From the NCBI RefSeq assembly GCF_046506625.1, contig NZ_JBKFFP010000010.1:1-64000 (forward strand): a stretch of 64,000 nucleotides of DNA, written 5' to 3'. This stretch comes from Zhengella sedimenti. Its GTDB lineage: Bacteria > Pseudomonadota > Alphaproteobacteria > Rhizobiales > Rhizobiaceae. A model generated the notes under the pieces. It saw only the letters and a program-made list of their open reading frames with translations. It did not search any database and was not told where the DNA came from. The position numbers were made by a program, and so were the translations under genes. Below, one piece after another: positions 8,881 to 18,600 of the stretch (positions are counted from its first letter, which is position 1; each line of letters opens with the position of its first letter).

Positions 8881-9091
8881 TATCGAATATCGCCTTTCCG
8901 ATTGCGGCCAATCGAGCGCGCTCGGTTGCGTCGCTGAGCCGCGCAGCCGCATCGATGAGGGCGCCGAGAATGACGGCGCGATCCGCACTGCGAAGTCCCG
9001 CCTTCACGACGAGACCGCCGAGCTGGATCTTCTCGCGCGCATCCTTCTTCCGGGCTTCCGTTTGTGACGCCCGGTAGCGGCGCTCATGCAT
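8801..9091 (-). CDS. traD: Conjugal transfer protein TraD
   Basis: A 96-residue protein with the run KIQLGGLVVKAGLR, diagnostic of the small TraD of Agrobacterium and rhizobial plasmids (unrelated to the F-plasmid coupling protein of the same name). It is basic at the N-terminus and acidic at the C-terminus. It probably acts as an accessory relaxosome protein at oriT with TraC. Its start overlaps the end of traC by 8 bases and its end overlaps traG by 80 bases, so the three are coupled. Confidence 0.9.
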   Translation of the reverse strand: MHERRYRASQTEARKKDAREKIQLGGLVVKAGLRSADRAVILGALIDAAARLSDATERARLAAIGKAIFDNDSEETDAADRTGDDDVGSRSGAPGD

Positions 9092-9332
9092 CAGGAGCGC
9101 CCGTTTGAGAGCGAGCAGCCGGCCCGGAGGTCTTCTGTTTCGTCCCCGCTTGAAATCGCTTTGCCATCTCTTCGAAGCCTGTGACCAGCTCTGTGTCGGA
9201 TGCGTTCACTTCGCCTAATCCGGCCTTCAGCGCGAGCCGGCCGATGCGTTCGGCCTCCTTGGTTTCGGCAAGCTTCAGCTGCTCCTGTAGGCGTTCGATT
9301 TCCTCGCGGATACGGGAAGAGGGTCGTCTCAT
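9084..9332 (-). CDS. traC: Conjugal transfer protein TraC
   Basis: An 82-residue protein starting MRRPSSRIRE, with a coiled-coil-forming stretch (EEIERLQEQLKLAETKEAER) and GRLALKAGLGE, matching TraC of the Ti/rhizobial Dtr system. TraC and TraD are relaxosome accessories of TraA. The open frame extends to 9848, but the extension runs through oriT and the start of traA, so the ATG at 9332 is right. It is the first gene of the leftward operon and faces traA across a 247-base region. Confidence 0.9.
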   Translation of the reverse strand: MRRPSSRIREEIERLQEQLKLAETKEAERIGRLALKAGLGEVNASDTELVTGFEEMAKRFQAGTKQKTSGPAARSQTGAPDA

Positions 9333-9579
9333 CGGCGGGGTTCTCCGGTTTCGTAGATGGTCATTGCGATGCGGAGAATCGCATTTGACGTGCGCGCAGC
9401 GCACCCTGCGAAAAACCACAGGTAGGCGAAGCCTATGCATTGCGGGAAGAATCCCGCCGTTCGGAAGAACGGTCCAAGGGCGCAGTAATACGTTGCTAGC
9501 AACGTTCCCGCGTCCGGCCCTGGATGGGCCGCGCTCGACCGAACAGCATTCGCGTTCGGATCGAGAGAGCACCTGCCCT
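9333..9579. other. oriT: Origin of transfer (oriT) and divergent tra promoter region
   Basis: The non-coding gap between divergent traC and traA. TCCAAGGGCGCA at 9473-9484 matches the conserved nic region of Ti-type oriT, with the complementary strand resembling the RSF1010 nic core TGCGCCCT. It is followed by the perfect palindrome ACGTTGCTAGCAACGT (9490-9505). Two more inverted repeats precede it: GCGGGA/TCCCGC (9442-9457) and CCGTTC/GAACGG (9457-9472). A TAGGC/GCCTA dyad lies near 9423 and GTGCGC/GCGCAC at 9390-9404. TraA is expected to nick here, helped by TraC and TraD. The region must also hold promoters for both operons and includes a lux-box-like site at 9406-9421. Confidence 0.88.
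9406..9421. promoter_or_regulatory. Candidate lux-box (TraR site) between traC and traA
   Basis: CTGCGAAAAACCACAG has the lux-box outline CTG-N10-CAG and matches 13 of 16 bases of the site between traI and traR (CTGTGAAAAGTCACAG). It lies 74 bases before traC and 158 before traA, so it could control either or both. The identification rests on this internal comparison. Confidence 0.55.
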
Positions 9580-12500
9580 GTGGCGATCACGCACTTCACA
9601 CCCCAATTGATCAGCCGCGGCGAAGGCCGCAGTGCTGTTGCGGCGGCTGCGTATCGCCATTGCGCCCGCATGGAGAACGAGCGCGAGGGCAGGGTGGCAG
9701 ACTTCTCGCGCAAGCCCGGAATGGTCCATGAAGAGTTTGTGTTGCCGGGCGATGCGCCGGACTGGGCAAGGGCGCTTATTGCCGATCGCTCGGTTGCCGG
9801 CGCGTCCGAAGCCTTCTGGAATAAGGTGGAGGCGTTCGAGACCCGCAAGGACGCTCAGCTCGCCAAGGAGTTCATACTGGCGCTGCCGCGCGAGCTGACC
9901 GCCGAGCAGAATATCGCAATGATGTGCGAGTTCGTCGCGGAACATGTGAGCACGCGAGGGCTGGTTGCGGACTGGGTTTACCATGACGCGCCGGGCAATC
10001 CGCATGTGCATCTGATGACGACATTGCGCCCGCTGACGGAAGACGGTTTCGGCGGCAAGAAGGTGCTTGTCATCGCAGAGGACGGACGGCCGGTCAGGTC
10101 GAAATCCGGCCAGATCGTTTACAAGCTCTGGGCCGGTGACAAGGCGGACTTCCTCGCTATGCGCGAGGCCTGGTACGCCGCGCAGAACAAGCATCTGGAA
10201 TTGAACGGCCATGACATTCGCGTCGATGGCCGCTCCTATGCCGAGCGTGGCATCGACCTTGAACCGACTTCGCATATCGGTGTTGCCAGCAAAAACATTC
10301 AGCGGCAAGCGGAGGCTGAAGGGCGCGCGGCCAGGCTTGAACGGCTCGCATTGCACGAGGAAACGCGGCGCGAGAATGCGCGCCGGATAGAGCGCCGGCC
10401 GGAGATCGTGCTGGAGGCGATCGCGCGCGAGAAGAGCGTCTTCGACGAGCGCGATGTCGCCAAATATCTGCACCGCTATGTCGATGATCCCGGCCAGTTC
10501 GCCAACTTGCTGGCGCGCGTCATGGGAAGTCCGGAGGCCGTGAGGATTGAAGTCGAGGGCGTCGATCCCGAGACCGGCGAGCGATTGCCGGAGCGTTTTG
10601 CGACGCGCGACATGATCCGCATTGAGGCCGAGATGGGGAACCAGGCCGAGCATCTTGCGACGAACGGCCGGTTCGGCGTCTCAATCAGCGCGCGCGCCGA
10701 AGTCGTTGCCGGCCATGCGCAGATTTCCGACGAGCAGAGCTTCGGCCTGGAACGCATCACTGGTAACGAGCGCCTCGCCATCATCGTCGGCCGCGCCGGC
10801 GCCGGCAAGACGACGATGATGAAGGCCGCGCGCGAAGCATGGGAGGCTTCCGGCTATCGTGTTGTCGGCGGTGCGCTCGCGGGCAAGGCCGCCGAGGGGC
10901 TGGAGAAGGAGGCGGGCATTGCGTCGCGAACGCTCGCGTCCTGGCAGCTCCAATGGGAGGGGGGCCGCCTTCACCTGGACAACAGATGCGTGTTCGTCAT
11001 GGACGAGGCGGGCATGGTGTCGTCGCGCCAGATGGCCGACTTCGTTTCTGCTGTTGCCCATGCAGGCGCCAAGCTCGTTCTTGTCGGCGATGCCGACCAA
11101 TTACAGCCGATCGAGGCGGGCGCTGCGTTCCGCTCGCTTGCCGATCGCGTCGGTTATGCCGAGCTCGGCACGATCTACCGCCAGCGTGAGCAGTGGATGC
11201 GCGATGCCTCGATGGATCTTGCCCGAGGCAAGATCGGGGCGGCGATCTCCGCCTATAAGGGGAAGGGACGCCTGGTCGGAATGGAGTTGAAGGACCAGGC
11301 GGTCAGCGCGCTCATTCGCGACTGGATTGCCGACTACGACCCGAACCGGTCGAGCCTGATCCTTGCGCATCTTCGCCACGATGTGCGGACACTGAACGAG
11401 CTGGCGCGTGGCGCGCTCCTCGAGCGCGGATTGATCGAAGACGGCCATGCCTTCCGCACGGAAGACGGCATGCGGAACTTCGCGGTCGGCGACCAGATCG
11501 TGTTCCTGAAGAACGAGGGTTCGCTTGGCGTCAAGAACGGCATGATCGGCCGCATTGTCGAGGCCGAGACGGGCCGTATCGTGACCGAGATCGGAGACGA
11601 CAGACGGCGCGTCGAGATCGACCAGCGGTTCTATCGCAATGTGGATCATGGCTATGCGACCACCATCCATAAGTCCCAAGGCGCCACCATCGATCGGGTG
11701 AAGGTGCTGGCGACCCTCTCGCTCGACAGGCATCTGACCTATGTGGCGATGACCCGGCACCGGCATGACGCAAAACTCTATTTCGGACGACGCTCGTTCG
11801 AGAAGGCGGGCGGGCTCATTCAGAACCTGTCGAAGCGCGGGGCCAAGGACACGACGCTCGATTTCACCGGATCGAAGCTCTACGAGCAGGCGCTTTCCTA
11901 CGCCAACAGCCGCGGCCTCCACGGCGCGCGCGTGGCGAAAGCCCTTGTCGAAAACCAGCTCCGTTGGATCAGGGAGCAGCGCGATCGGCTCGAGACGGCC
12001 GCCGCCAGGCTCGCAAGCTTCATCGGGCGGTTCGGCCGTGCCGCCGATCGTCAGGCAGCGGCTGCCGCGACTGCCTCTCCCGTTTCCCAGCCCTGGGTTC
12101 GCGGCCTCGCGACCTGGGCGCAATCCATCCCGCAGCTCGTGGAGGCCAAATTGCAATCAGACGCCACACTCACCCATGCCTGGACCCAGCTTCGAGACCG
12201 CGTCACTCAAGTCTATGAGAAGCCCGATGGCGCGATCGATGCGATGAACCTTTCCACAATCATGAGCGCCAATGTAGCGGAAAGGCAGGCAGCGCAAAGC
12301 CGCATCGTCGACCAGCTCGGTCGCGATCCGGAAGCCTTCGGCGCGATGCGCGGCAAGACCGGCATGTTTGCCTCATCGGACGCGAAGGCCGAGCGGCAGC
12401 GGGCCTTGAACAACGTTCCGGCACTCAAGGACAATATTGCCCGATATGTGCGGCTGCGCGCCGAGATCGGAGATCTTCGCACCGTCGAATTGTCACGCGA

Positions 12501-12882
12501 GCGCGATCGCAGCCGGGTCGACATTCCTGCATTGTCCGGATCGGCGCAGGGCGTGCTTGACCGCATCCGCGATGCGATCGATCGCAACGACCTTTCGGCC
12601 GCGCTCGGTTTTGCCCTTGCTGACAAAATGGCGAAAGCAGAGATCGACCAGCTCAACAAGGCGCTCGACCAGCGGTTTGGGGAACGGGCATTCCTTGGCT
12701 CGAAAGAGGCCAAAGGGCCGGCCTATGATGCAGCCGCGGCACAAGTCGCCGAGGGCGACCGCTCGAAACTGGTGGCAGCCTGGCCGAGCTTCAGTGCCGC
12801 CCAGCGCGTTGCGGCCTATGAGCGGGCGCAGAAGGAGACGCGGGCTCAGAGCCAGGTCCGCGATCAGGGCATGAGCCGATGA
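9580..12882 (+). CDS. traA: Relaxase-helicase TraA with C-terminal BID-like domain
   Basis: A 1100-residue MobA/TraI-type relaxase. It begins with GTG: AITHFTPQLISRGEGRSAV carries the active-site region, and the metal-binding motif NPHVHLMTTL lies near residue 141. A helicase follows with Walker A GRAGAGKTTM (about 404), Walker B VMDEAGMVS (about 475) and TIHKSQGATI (about 694). The C-terminal region (about 895-1000) resembles the BID secretion signal (LGRDPEAFGAMRGKTGMF). TraA nicks oriT, stays bound to the 5' end and is exported with the strand. The open frame extends upstream to 9181, but that part overlaps oriT and traC. The gene overlaps traF by four bases. Confidence 0.95.
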   Translation: MAITHFTPQLISRGEGRSAVAAAAYRHCARMENEREGRVADFSRKPGMVHEEFVLPGDAPDWARALIADRSVAGASEAFWNKVEAFETRKDAQLAKEFILALPRELTAEQNIAMMCEFVAEHVSTRGLVADWVYHDAPGNPHVHLMTTLRPLTEDGFGGKKVLVIAEDGRPVRSKSGQIVYKLWAGDKADFLAMREAWYAAQNKHLELNGHDIRVDGRSYAERGIDLEPTSHIGVASKNIQRQAEAEGRAARLERLALHEETRRENARRIERRPEIVLEAIAREKSVFDERDVAKYLHRYVDDPGQFANLLARVMGSPEAVRIEVEGVDPETGERLPERFATRDMIRIEAEMGNQAEHLATNGRFGVSISARAEVVAGHAQISDEQSFGLERITGNERLAIIVGRAGAGKTTMMKAAREAWEASGYRVVGGALAGKAAEGLEKEAGIASRTLASWQLQWEGGRLHLDNRCVFVMDEAGMVSSRQMADFVSAVAHAGAKLVLVGDADQLQPIEAGAAFRSLADRVGYAELGTIYRQREQWMRDASMDLARGKIGAAISAYKGKGRLVGMELKDQAVSALIRDWIADYDPNRSSLILAHLRHDVRTLNELARGALLERGLIEDGHAFRTEDGMRNFAVGDQIVFLKNEGSLGVKNGMIGRIVEAETGRIVTEIGDDRRRVEIDQRFYRNVDHGYATTIHKSQGATIDRVKVLATLSLDRHLTYVAMTRHRHDAKLYFGRRSFEKAGGLIQNLSKRGAKDTTLDFTGSKLYEQALSYANSRGLHGARVAKALVENQLRWIREQRDRLETAAARLASFIGRFGRAADRQAAAAATASPVSQPWVRGLATWAQSIPQLVEAKLQSDATLTHAWTQLRDRVTQVYEKPDGAIDAMNLSTIMSANVAERQAAQSRIVDQLGRDPEAFGAMRGKTGMFASSDAKAERQRALNNVPALKDNIARYVRLRAEIGDLRTVELSRERDRSRVDIPALSGSAQGVLDRIRDAIDRNDLSAALGFALADKMAKAEIDQLNKALDQRFGERAFLGSKEAKGPAYDAAAAQVAEGDRSKLVAAWPSFSAAQRVAAYERAQKETRAQSQVRDQGMSR

Positions 12883-13412
12883 CGAGACATTGCAGGGCGC
12901 TTGCGATCATCGGCGCCGGCGCCGTGCTTCTCGGTTCGATGGCGGCAGCCTTTGCATGGGGCGGCTATCGCGTGAACTTCACGCCCTCCTATCCGCTTGG
13001 CCTTTGGCAGATAGAAACGCTGGACCGCCCGGTTGCGGTCGGCGACAGAGTGTTCATCTGCCCGCCTTCCGGTCCTGCCGTCGATCTCGCCCGCGAGCGC
13101 TTTTATCTGCCCAGAGGTCGTTGCCCGGCCGGAACAGCGCCGCTCATCAAGACCGTGGTCGCATTGGCCGGACAGTCCATCCGCGTCGAGGGCCAGGTCA
13201 TCATAGATGATGTGCCCTTGGCAGCTTCGACCGTTCACGCACAGGACACCGAGGGGCGGCCGATGAAGCCCTGGATGGGCGGCATCGTGCCCAAGGGCGA
13301 AGTGTTTCTTCATTCCGATTTCGGTGGTTCCTATGATTCAAGATATTTTGGGCCGCTTCCTGCCGACGGCATCCTCGGCCTCGCACGGGAAATCCTCACC
13401 TTCACGCCGTAG
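12879..13412 (+). CDS. traF: Conjugal transfer protease TraF (signal peptidase S26-like)
   Basis: A 177-residue protein with an N-terminal membrane segment (LAIIGAGAVLLGSMAAAFAW) and an S26 peptidase domain. The catalytic Ser lies in PSYPLGLW and the Lys in PLIKTVVAL. In RP4 the homologue TraF matures and cyclises the TrbC pilin; the same job is likely here, with TrbC encoded at 38181-38552. Its ATG overlaps the traA stop (ATGA). The end overlaps the proposed traB start by 80 bases. Confidence 0.92.
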   Translation: MTRHCRALAIIGAGAVLLGSMAAAFAWGGYRVNFTPSYPLGLWQIETLDRPVAVGDRVFICPPSGPAVDLARERFYLPRGRCPAGTAPLIKTVVALAGQSIRVEGQVIIDDVPLAASTVHAQDTEGRPMKPWMGGIVPKGEVFLHSDFGGSYDSRYFGPLPADGILGLAREILTFTP

Positions 13413-14556
13413 CCTTCTGCAGGCCATTCTATTCGCCGCCGGCGGCGCTGCCACCGGAGCGATAGGGTGGAGTGGGCATCCGCTCACCTTCGCCCTCGGC
13501 ATAGCCTTCCCTGCGCTTTGGGCCCTCGCTCCGTCGCGCACGGTCGCGGCCCTGGTCGCGCTGGCGCATTTTCTCGGCGCATCGCGCGGCCTGCCGGAGG
13601 GCGCTTCGATCTTTTTCGGGGCGCAGCTCACCATCGGCCTTGGCCTCTGGCTTGCCGCCTCGCTCATGTTCGTTGCCGTCCACACTGCACTCTGGACGTC
13701 GCGTGGCGGCTGGCGCCAGCCACTTCGCTACGCGATAGCGGCCGTCCTTATGAGCGTGCCGCCGTTCGGGACCGTCGGTTGGGCACATCCGATCACCGCA
13801 GCTGGAATTCTCTTCCCGGGCTGGGCCTGGTTCGGCCTTGCCGCAACCGCCGCCCTGTTGATCACGATGACGACCCGCCTATGGCCGATTGCGGCCGGCG
13901 TTGCAGCCCTCGCCTTCGCCTGGTCCGCCTTTAATTGGACGCTTCCGGCCGAGCCGGAAGGCTGGCGGGGCATCGACACCAGGTTCAGGTTCGAAGCTTC
14001 GGGCCAGTATGCCGACTACCGTCAGCAGGTCTCGACGATACAGCTGGTCGAGGCCGCCGCCAGCGACGGCGCGCGTGTCGTGATCCTGCCGGAAAGCGCC
14101 ATGGGCTTGTGGAGCGCCACCACAGAGCGGCTTTGGACCCGCGAGCTTTCCAGCCTCGACATCCTGGTCAATGGCGGTGCGGCGATCGTCGATCCCGTCG
14201 GCTACGACAATGTGATGATCGGGGTTTCGGGGAAGGGCGCGGATATCCTTTACCGCGAGCGCATGCCGGTCCCGGTCTCCATGTGGCAACCCTGGACGAC
14301 CGGCGGGGCGCACGCGCGGTTGTTCGCCAATCCGGTCTTCGAGTTCGCCGGGCTGAGGGTTGCGCCGCTGATCTGCTACGAACAGCTCATCATCTGGCCC
14401 GTCATCCAGTCGATGCTTTTCGCGCCGGACGCGCTTGTCGCAACCGGCAACGCCTGGTGGACCGGCGACACCAATATCGTCGCCATCCAGCGGTCGAGCG
14501 CGCAGGCGTGGGCTTCGCTGTTCGGCCTGCCGCTGGTGATGGCGTTCAACGAATAG
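13333..14556 (+). CDS. traB: Conjugal transfer protein TraB (carbon-nitrogen hydrolase/acyltransferase-like)
   Basis: About 407 residues. The N-terminal half has several membrane segments; the C-terminal half is a nitrilase-like domain similar to apolipoprotein N-acyltransferase. The candidate catalytic Glu lies in VILPESAMG and the Cys in LICYEQLI. Where acyltransferases have a catalytic Lys (YxKxHLVP), this protein reads YRERMPVPV, so the triad looks incomplete. In Ti plasmids TraB raises transfer efficiency but is not strictly needed. The start is uncertain: ATG 13333 gives an N-terminus entirely within traF, TTG 13348 or a non-standard codon near 13411 is possible, and GTG 13324 is the longest choice. 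Confidence 0.85.
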   Translation: MIQDILGRFLPTASSASHGKSSPSRRSLLQAILFAAGGAATGAIGWSGHPLTFALGIAFPALWALAPSRTVAALVALAHFLGASRGLPEGASIFFGAQLTIGLGLWLAASLMFVAVHTALWTSRGGWRQPLRYAIAAVLMSVPPFGTVGWAHPITAAGILFPGWAWFGLAATAALLITMTTRLWPIAAGVAALAFAWSAFNWTLPAEPEGWRGIDTRFRFEASGQYADYRQQVSTIQLVEAAASDGARVVILPESAMGLWSATTERLWTRELSSLDILVNGGAAIVDPVGYDNVMIGVSGKGADILYRERMPVPVSMWQPWTTGGAHARLFANPVFEFAGLRVAPLICYEQLIIWPVIQSMLFAPDALVATGNAWWTGDTNIVAIQRSSAQAWASLFGLPLVMAFNE

Positions 14557-14567
14557 GATAGGGAACC

Positions 14568-15170
14568 ATGATCGATGCCGAACTGATCCAGCAATGTGCC
14601 GATCCCAGCCTCAAGGTCGAGATCGTGCAAAAATTCATCGAGGAGGCCGGCGGTGCCGACCATCTGACCGTCACCGTTAGGGCAGGGGAGCGCATCATCC
14701 TTGTACCGAAACCATCGACCGAGTACGAGGCGATGCAACTCATCCAGCAGAATTTGGGTCAGTCGATTGTCAGGGTAGGAGTGACTCAGTACCCGGCCGG
14801 CCTCGGCATTCAGGACATCTCCGAGCTCAGCCCGGACCTACTCGATTCCTGCAAGAACATTGGCATGGGCACCGCGCTCTTTGCCAAGGTCTATCGCATC
14901 GTCGCCAAATGGTATGGAGCACCCGCCCAGGAGGTCCTTGAGGAGGCGATATTCGCCTACAAGACCGGGTGGTTCGACGGAAAGCAGGTGTTCTATGAGT
15001 CCGACCCCGGCGAAACCGAGCTTGCCGAGCCGCAGCCAGCGGAGCAGGGCGCTCGGGTTGCGGCAGAGAGCACCGGCCCATCGGAGCCGCCTTTTTCGGA
15101 GGAAGATCCGAACAAGGCCGGTATCCGCATCGATCTCTCCGGAATTAGCAGCAACAATAAAGAGCAATGA
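14568..15170 (+). CDS. traH: Conjugal transfer protein TraH
   Basis: A 200-residue protein starting MIDAELIQQCADPSLKVEIV, characteristic of TraH from Agrobacterium and rhizobial tra operons. It has an internal run of alternating hydrophobic residues (GQSIVRVGVTQYPAGLG) and a Pro/Glu-rich acidic tail. The function is not well defined. It follows traB by 11 bases and overlaps the nuclease gene by four bases, completing traA-traF-traB-traH. Confidence 0.88.
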   Translation: MIDAELIQQCADPSLKVEIVQKFIEEAGGADHLTVTVRAGERIILVPKPSTEYEAMQLIQQNLGQSIVRVGVTQYPAGLGIQDISELSPDLLDSCKNIGMGTALFAKVYRIVAKWYGAPAQEVLEEAIFAYKTGWFDGKQVFYESDPGETELAEPQPAEQGARVAAESTGPSEPPFSEEDPNKAGIRIDLSGISSNNKEQ

Positions 15171-15553
15171 GTATCCACGTCGTCGTCACCATCATGCTTT
15201 GCGTACTGTCGTGCGAACCGGCCGAAATCCGTGTCTGGGACGGGGACTCCCTGCGGCTCGGGATGACGCAGGAGTCCGAGGCGATCCGCATCTTCAACAT
15301 CGATGCGCCGGAGATTGAGGGGCAGTGTGCCTATGAAAGCGATCTGGCGCAGCGTTCAAAACATCGACTGGCGGAGTTGTTGCAGGGTCAGCGCGTCGAG
15401 GTCCTGCGCCAAGGCACGGACCGCTATGGCCGCACGCTTGCGAGCGTGAGCGTCAACGGCAGGGACGTCGGCGACATTCTCGTCAGTGAAGGCCTCGCCA
15501 GAATCTGGAGCGGCCGGCGCGAGCCGTGGTGTTTAGGCGATGCTGGCGGGTAG
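15167..15553 (+). CDS. Thermonuclease (SNase)-family protein
   Basis: A 128-residue secreted or periplasmic nuclease-like protein. After a short hydrophobic N-terminus (VVVTIMLCVLS) it has the staphylococcal nuclease pattern: WDGDSLRL, RIFNIDAPEI (catalytic Arg and metal Asp), and DRYGRTLASV with GLARIW at the end. SNases cut DNA and RNA using calcium. It overlaps traH by four bases (ATGA), so it belongs to the tra transcript. In rhizobial plasmids such genes often follow traH; a role in clearing DNA or processing during conjugation is unproven. Confidence 0.87.
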   Translation: MSIHVVVTIMLCVLSCEPAEIRVWDGDSLRLGMTQESEAIRIFNIDAPEIEGQCAYESDLAQRSKHRLAELLQGQRVEVLRQGTDRYGRTLASVSVNGRDVGDILVSEGLARIWSGRREPWCLGDAGG

Positions 15554-15637
15554 CCAGCCGAGCTCTCGCGGATTTCGCAGTCAGTCAAGATGCGCCGCTA
15601 ATGTAGGACCATCCGTAGATGACCGCATTTAGGTGAG

Positions 15638-18600
15638 TCAGCGCCGATAGATATCCAAATCCGGAAATGTTGGACTGCCAGGGGTCCAGAACTCCACGCT
15701 ATCGGCGTGCATCTCGTAGAATTCGCGGTCTACGGTGATACGCACCGCATGCGGTAAAAATCCATCGACGAGGCGGTAATCCTTCTCGTCGAGATGAACA
15801 GCTTCTGTCCCGAGCGGCAGCAATATCGGCCTGTCCAAAACGGCACGGAGATTGGAAAGCGTTATGGCCGGATCAAGACGGACCGGCACCTCGAGGTCTT
15901 CATCCGCGAACTCATCGAGGTTGAGGGCAGAATCGTCCCCTGCAGATATCGCATTTTCGAGCGCCTGAAGAGCATCATTGCGCTTGGCGTCAGGGGCGTT
16001 CGAGGTGGACAAGACCGATTCTTCGATGAGCCGTGGCAAGCGCGTGAGGATTGGTTGAAGCCCGCCTACAACCTTTTCGAAGATCGAAATGCGACTGCGC
16101 AGCGCGCGATAGACGTCGGCCTCGACCGTATCTTCGTAGTGCAGGTTGATGATCCGAATATCAGAAAACCGCTGACCGAGGCGATCAATGCGCCCGATCC
16201 GCTGTTCAACGCGCATCGGATTCCAAGGCATATCGTAATTCACCAAAGCACCACAGAACTGGAAATTCAGACCTTCGGCAGCTGCGTCGGTGCACACCAG
16301 GACTTCGGAACGGCCTTCCTTGAAGCGCCGTTTGACATCGTCGCGCGTGATCAACCTCCAAGTGCCATCGGTGTTGCGCACTTCACCGCCGCGACCGGAA
16401 AAGCACATCACCGAGTTTCCGGCGCCGACAAGCAGGTCCCGAAGATAATCCATCGTGTCCGTGAACTGGGTGAACACCATCACCTGCGGATAGCCGCTGC
16501 CCTTGAGCTCGGCCAGAACCTTCGAAAGCTCGATGGCCTTAGTGTCGGTCGGCAGCAGTGTGATATCAGCCACGATAGTTTCGATGGTCGCGATCTCTTC
16601 GAACGCGAGGGCGCGTCGCTCGTCCTCTGACACAGTTTCGATATCTATTTCTTCGCCGGCCTCGACTTGGTCGGCGACGTCCTCATCGATCCTGGCTTCA
16701 TCGGCTGCGGTGAGAAACCCTCCTACACCACCTTTTCGCTTCTCCATCGTCTGCCGAAGGGCATGGAAACTTGACGCAAGGCGCCGGCGATAGATCGTCA
16801 TCACGAATCCCACGGCGTTGCGGGCATCAGGCGCCGCGGCATTGTATGTCTCGGAAATGTAGGTTTCGACCTGCTGGTAGAGGTCGCCTTCCTCTACCGA
16901 CAGCGGAATGAAGCGGTCTTCGACTTGCCGCGTTGCGATGGCAGCCGACATCTTGCCGGCCTTGAAGTATTTGCGCAGCAATTCGCGTGTGTGGCGCGAA
17001 ACGAGCGCGCCGACCGGTGTCGATCGCTTGATGATCGCAATCGCCGTGCGGCGTTCTTCCGGCGAAAGCTGCCGGCGCGGTATCGAAACCAGATCGCGCA
17101 GCGCTTGGAGGACTTTCCGGGTCTTCAGTCCGCTCAGCCGGGTCTGCCGTTCCGCATCCGCCCGCGAGACTTCTCCAAAATGGGCCTCGTTCGCCCGGAA
17201 GAGCGCCGAAAGCCAATCGAGGCTTTCGTTGGTTACAGGTTCCTTCGCGACTTCTGAGAAGAAGCGGACGAAGGCATCCGGTGTCCATTCAGGCGGCAGG
17301 CCTAACAGGTCGAGCAAATCCCAGAGTTCCGTGGCGTGGACCTGCAAGGGTGTTGCGGTAAGGAGGATTAGCCCGTCCGTTCGACGCCGCAACGACCGCA
17401 TCAATTGGAGAAGCCGGTTCGGGCCTTTGGCTTGCGGCGTTCCAGCGCCCTTCGTTCGGGCGTGATGCGCTTCATCAAGGACAACGAGATCCCACGGATC
17501 GGCCGCTTCCAGAATTTCGCGTTGTCGATCCTGGCGCCTCGCGAGATGGCTCGACATGATCACGAATGGCTCACGATGCCACGCCTCGCGAGACACCGGC
17601 TTTTCGAAATCATGATCCCGCGCCGGCGACCGATACCACGTCAATTTCTGGCCATCGTAGATCGGCCAATTCAGGTTGAACTTTTCGCGTAGTTCGATCT
17701 GCCATTGCTTGCAGACGTTCTTGGGCGCGAGGACCAGCGCGCGCTTGATCCTGCCCGCCAACCAAGCTTGGCGAAGCAGCAGCCCGGCCTGAACCGTCTT
17801 CCCGAGACCAACTTCATCGGCAATCAGAAGCTTCGGCGGCCAGTTGTCATAGAGGCGATGATAGGCGCGGATTTGATGCGGCCAAGGCACGACCGCGGAA
17901 GTCGCTTCGCCCACGCGATCGCCGCCGATGGCTTGAACGGCAGCGTTGGCGATCTTTTCCCAAACGGCCTGGCGTTCTTCATCGATCGAAACACTTGGCC
18001 CCGGCCCAATAGTGATTGGCTCATCATCATGGGCCGGTCCTTGAGTCGGTCTGGGTGCCGATGGTCCCGTCGATTGGTCGTCGTGTTCAGCGAGGCGCTT
18101 AGGCAATTTTTCGGGGTCGGGCAGGAAGGTCAGCAGTTGCTCGCGCAGCGCCGTTGGCACATCAAGCGTGATCGCCCGGCGGGCGCGGTCAGCCCAGAGC
18201 TTCGCGAAGCTTGCTTCTTCTTCGTCAACGCGCGGGCCGTCATTCCACGACGTGAAGGCGTTGAAGCTTTCCCAGTTCCGCGTCCAACCGAATTCGGTTT
18301 CGTTGATGCTACCGTTGAAGGCCATCCGATCGCCGGTCTTGTCCTCGATGATGCCGGTCTTTTCGTGAAAGATGCTGTCGTCGCGGATCGGCCGGCGGTC
18401 GAGGTCGCAGGGCACGGCAAGCTTCACATCGAGAAAGCTGTTGGCCACCATCCAGGCGACAAGTTCGAGGGCATCGATCGTCCGCGGATCGGCCGTCAAG
18501 ATCGGCATCTTGATTAGCGTCCGTTCAACGGCGTCGCGGAGAGATTCGCCGCGCTCGATGGCCGCAACCTCTTCTTCGCCGAGAGTGCAGCCGACGATCA

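Noticed and set aside
9390..9404. GTGCGC-GCA-GCGCAC dyad as the classical TraR box
   Set aside because: The half-sites resemble the tra box but the odd spacer makes the total length wrong, and the nearby site at 9406 fits the other two lux-box candidates better. Kept only as part of the oriT region.
9181..9579. An in-frame extension of traA by 133 codons upstream of GTG 9580
   Set aside because: The extension crosses oriT and the traC coding region on the other strand and lacks relaxase sequence; the family start motif begins at 9580.
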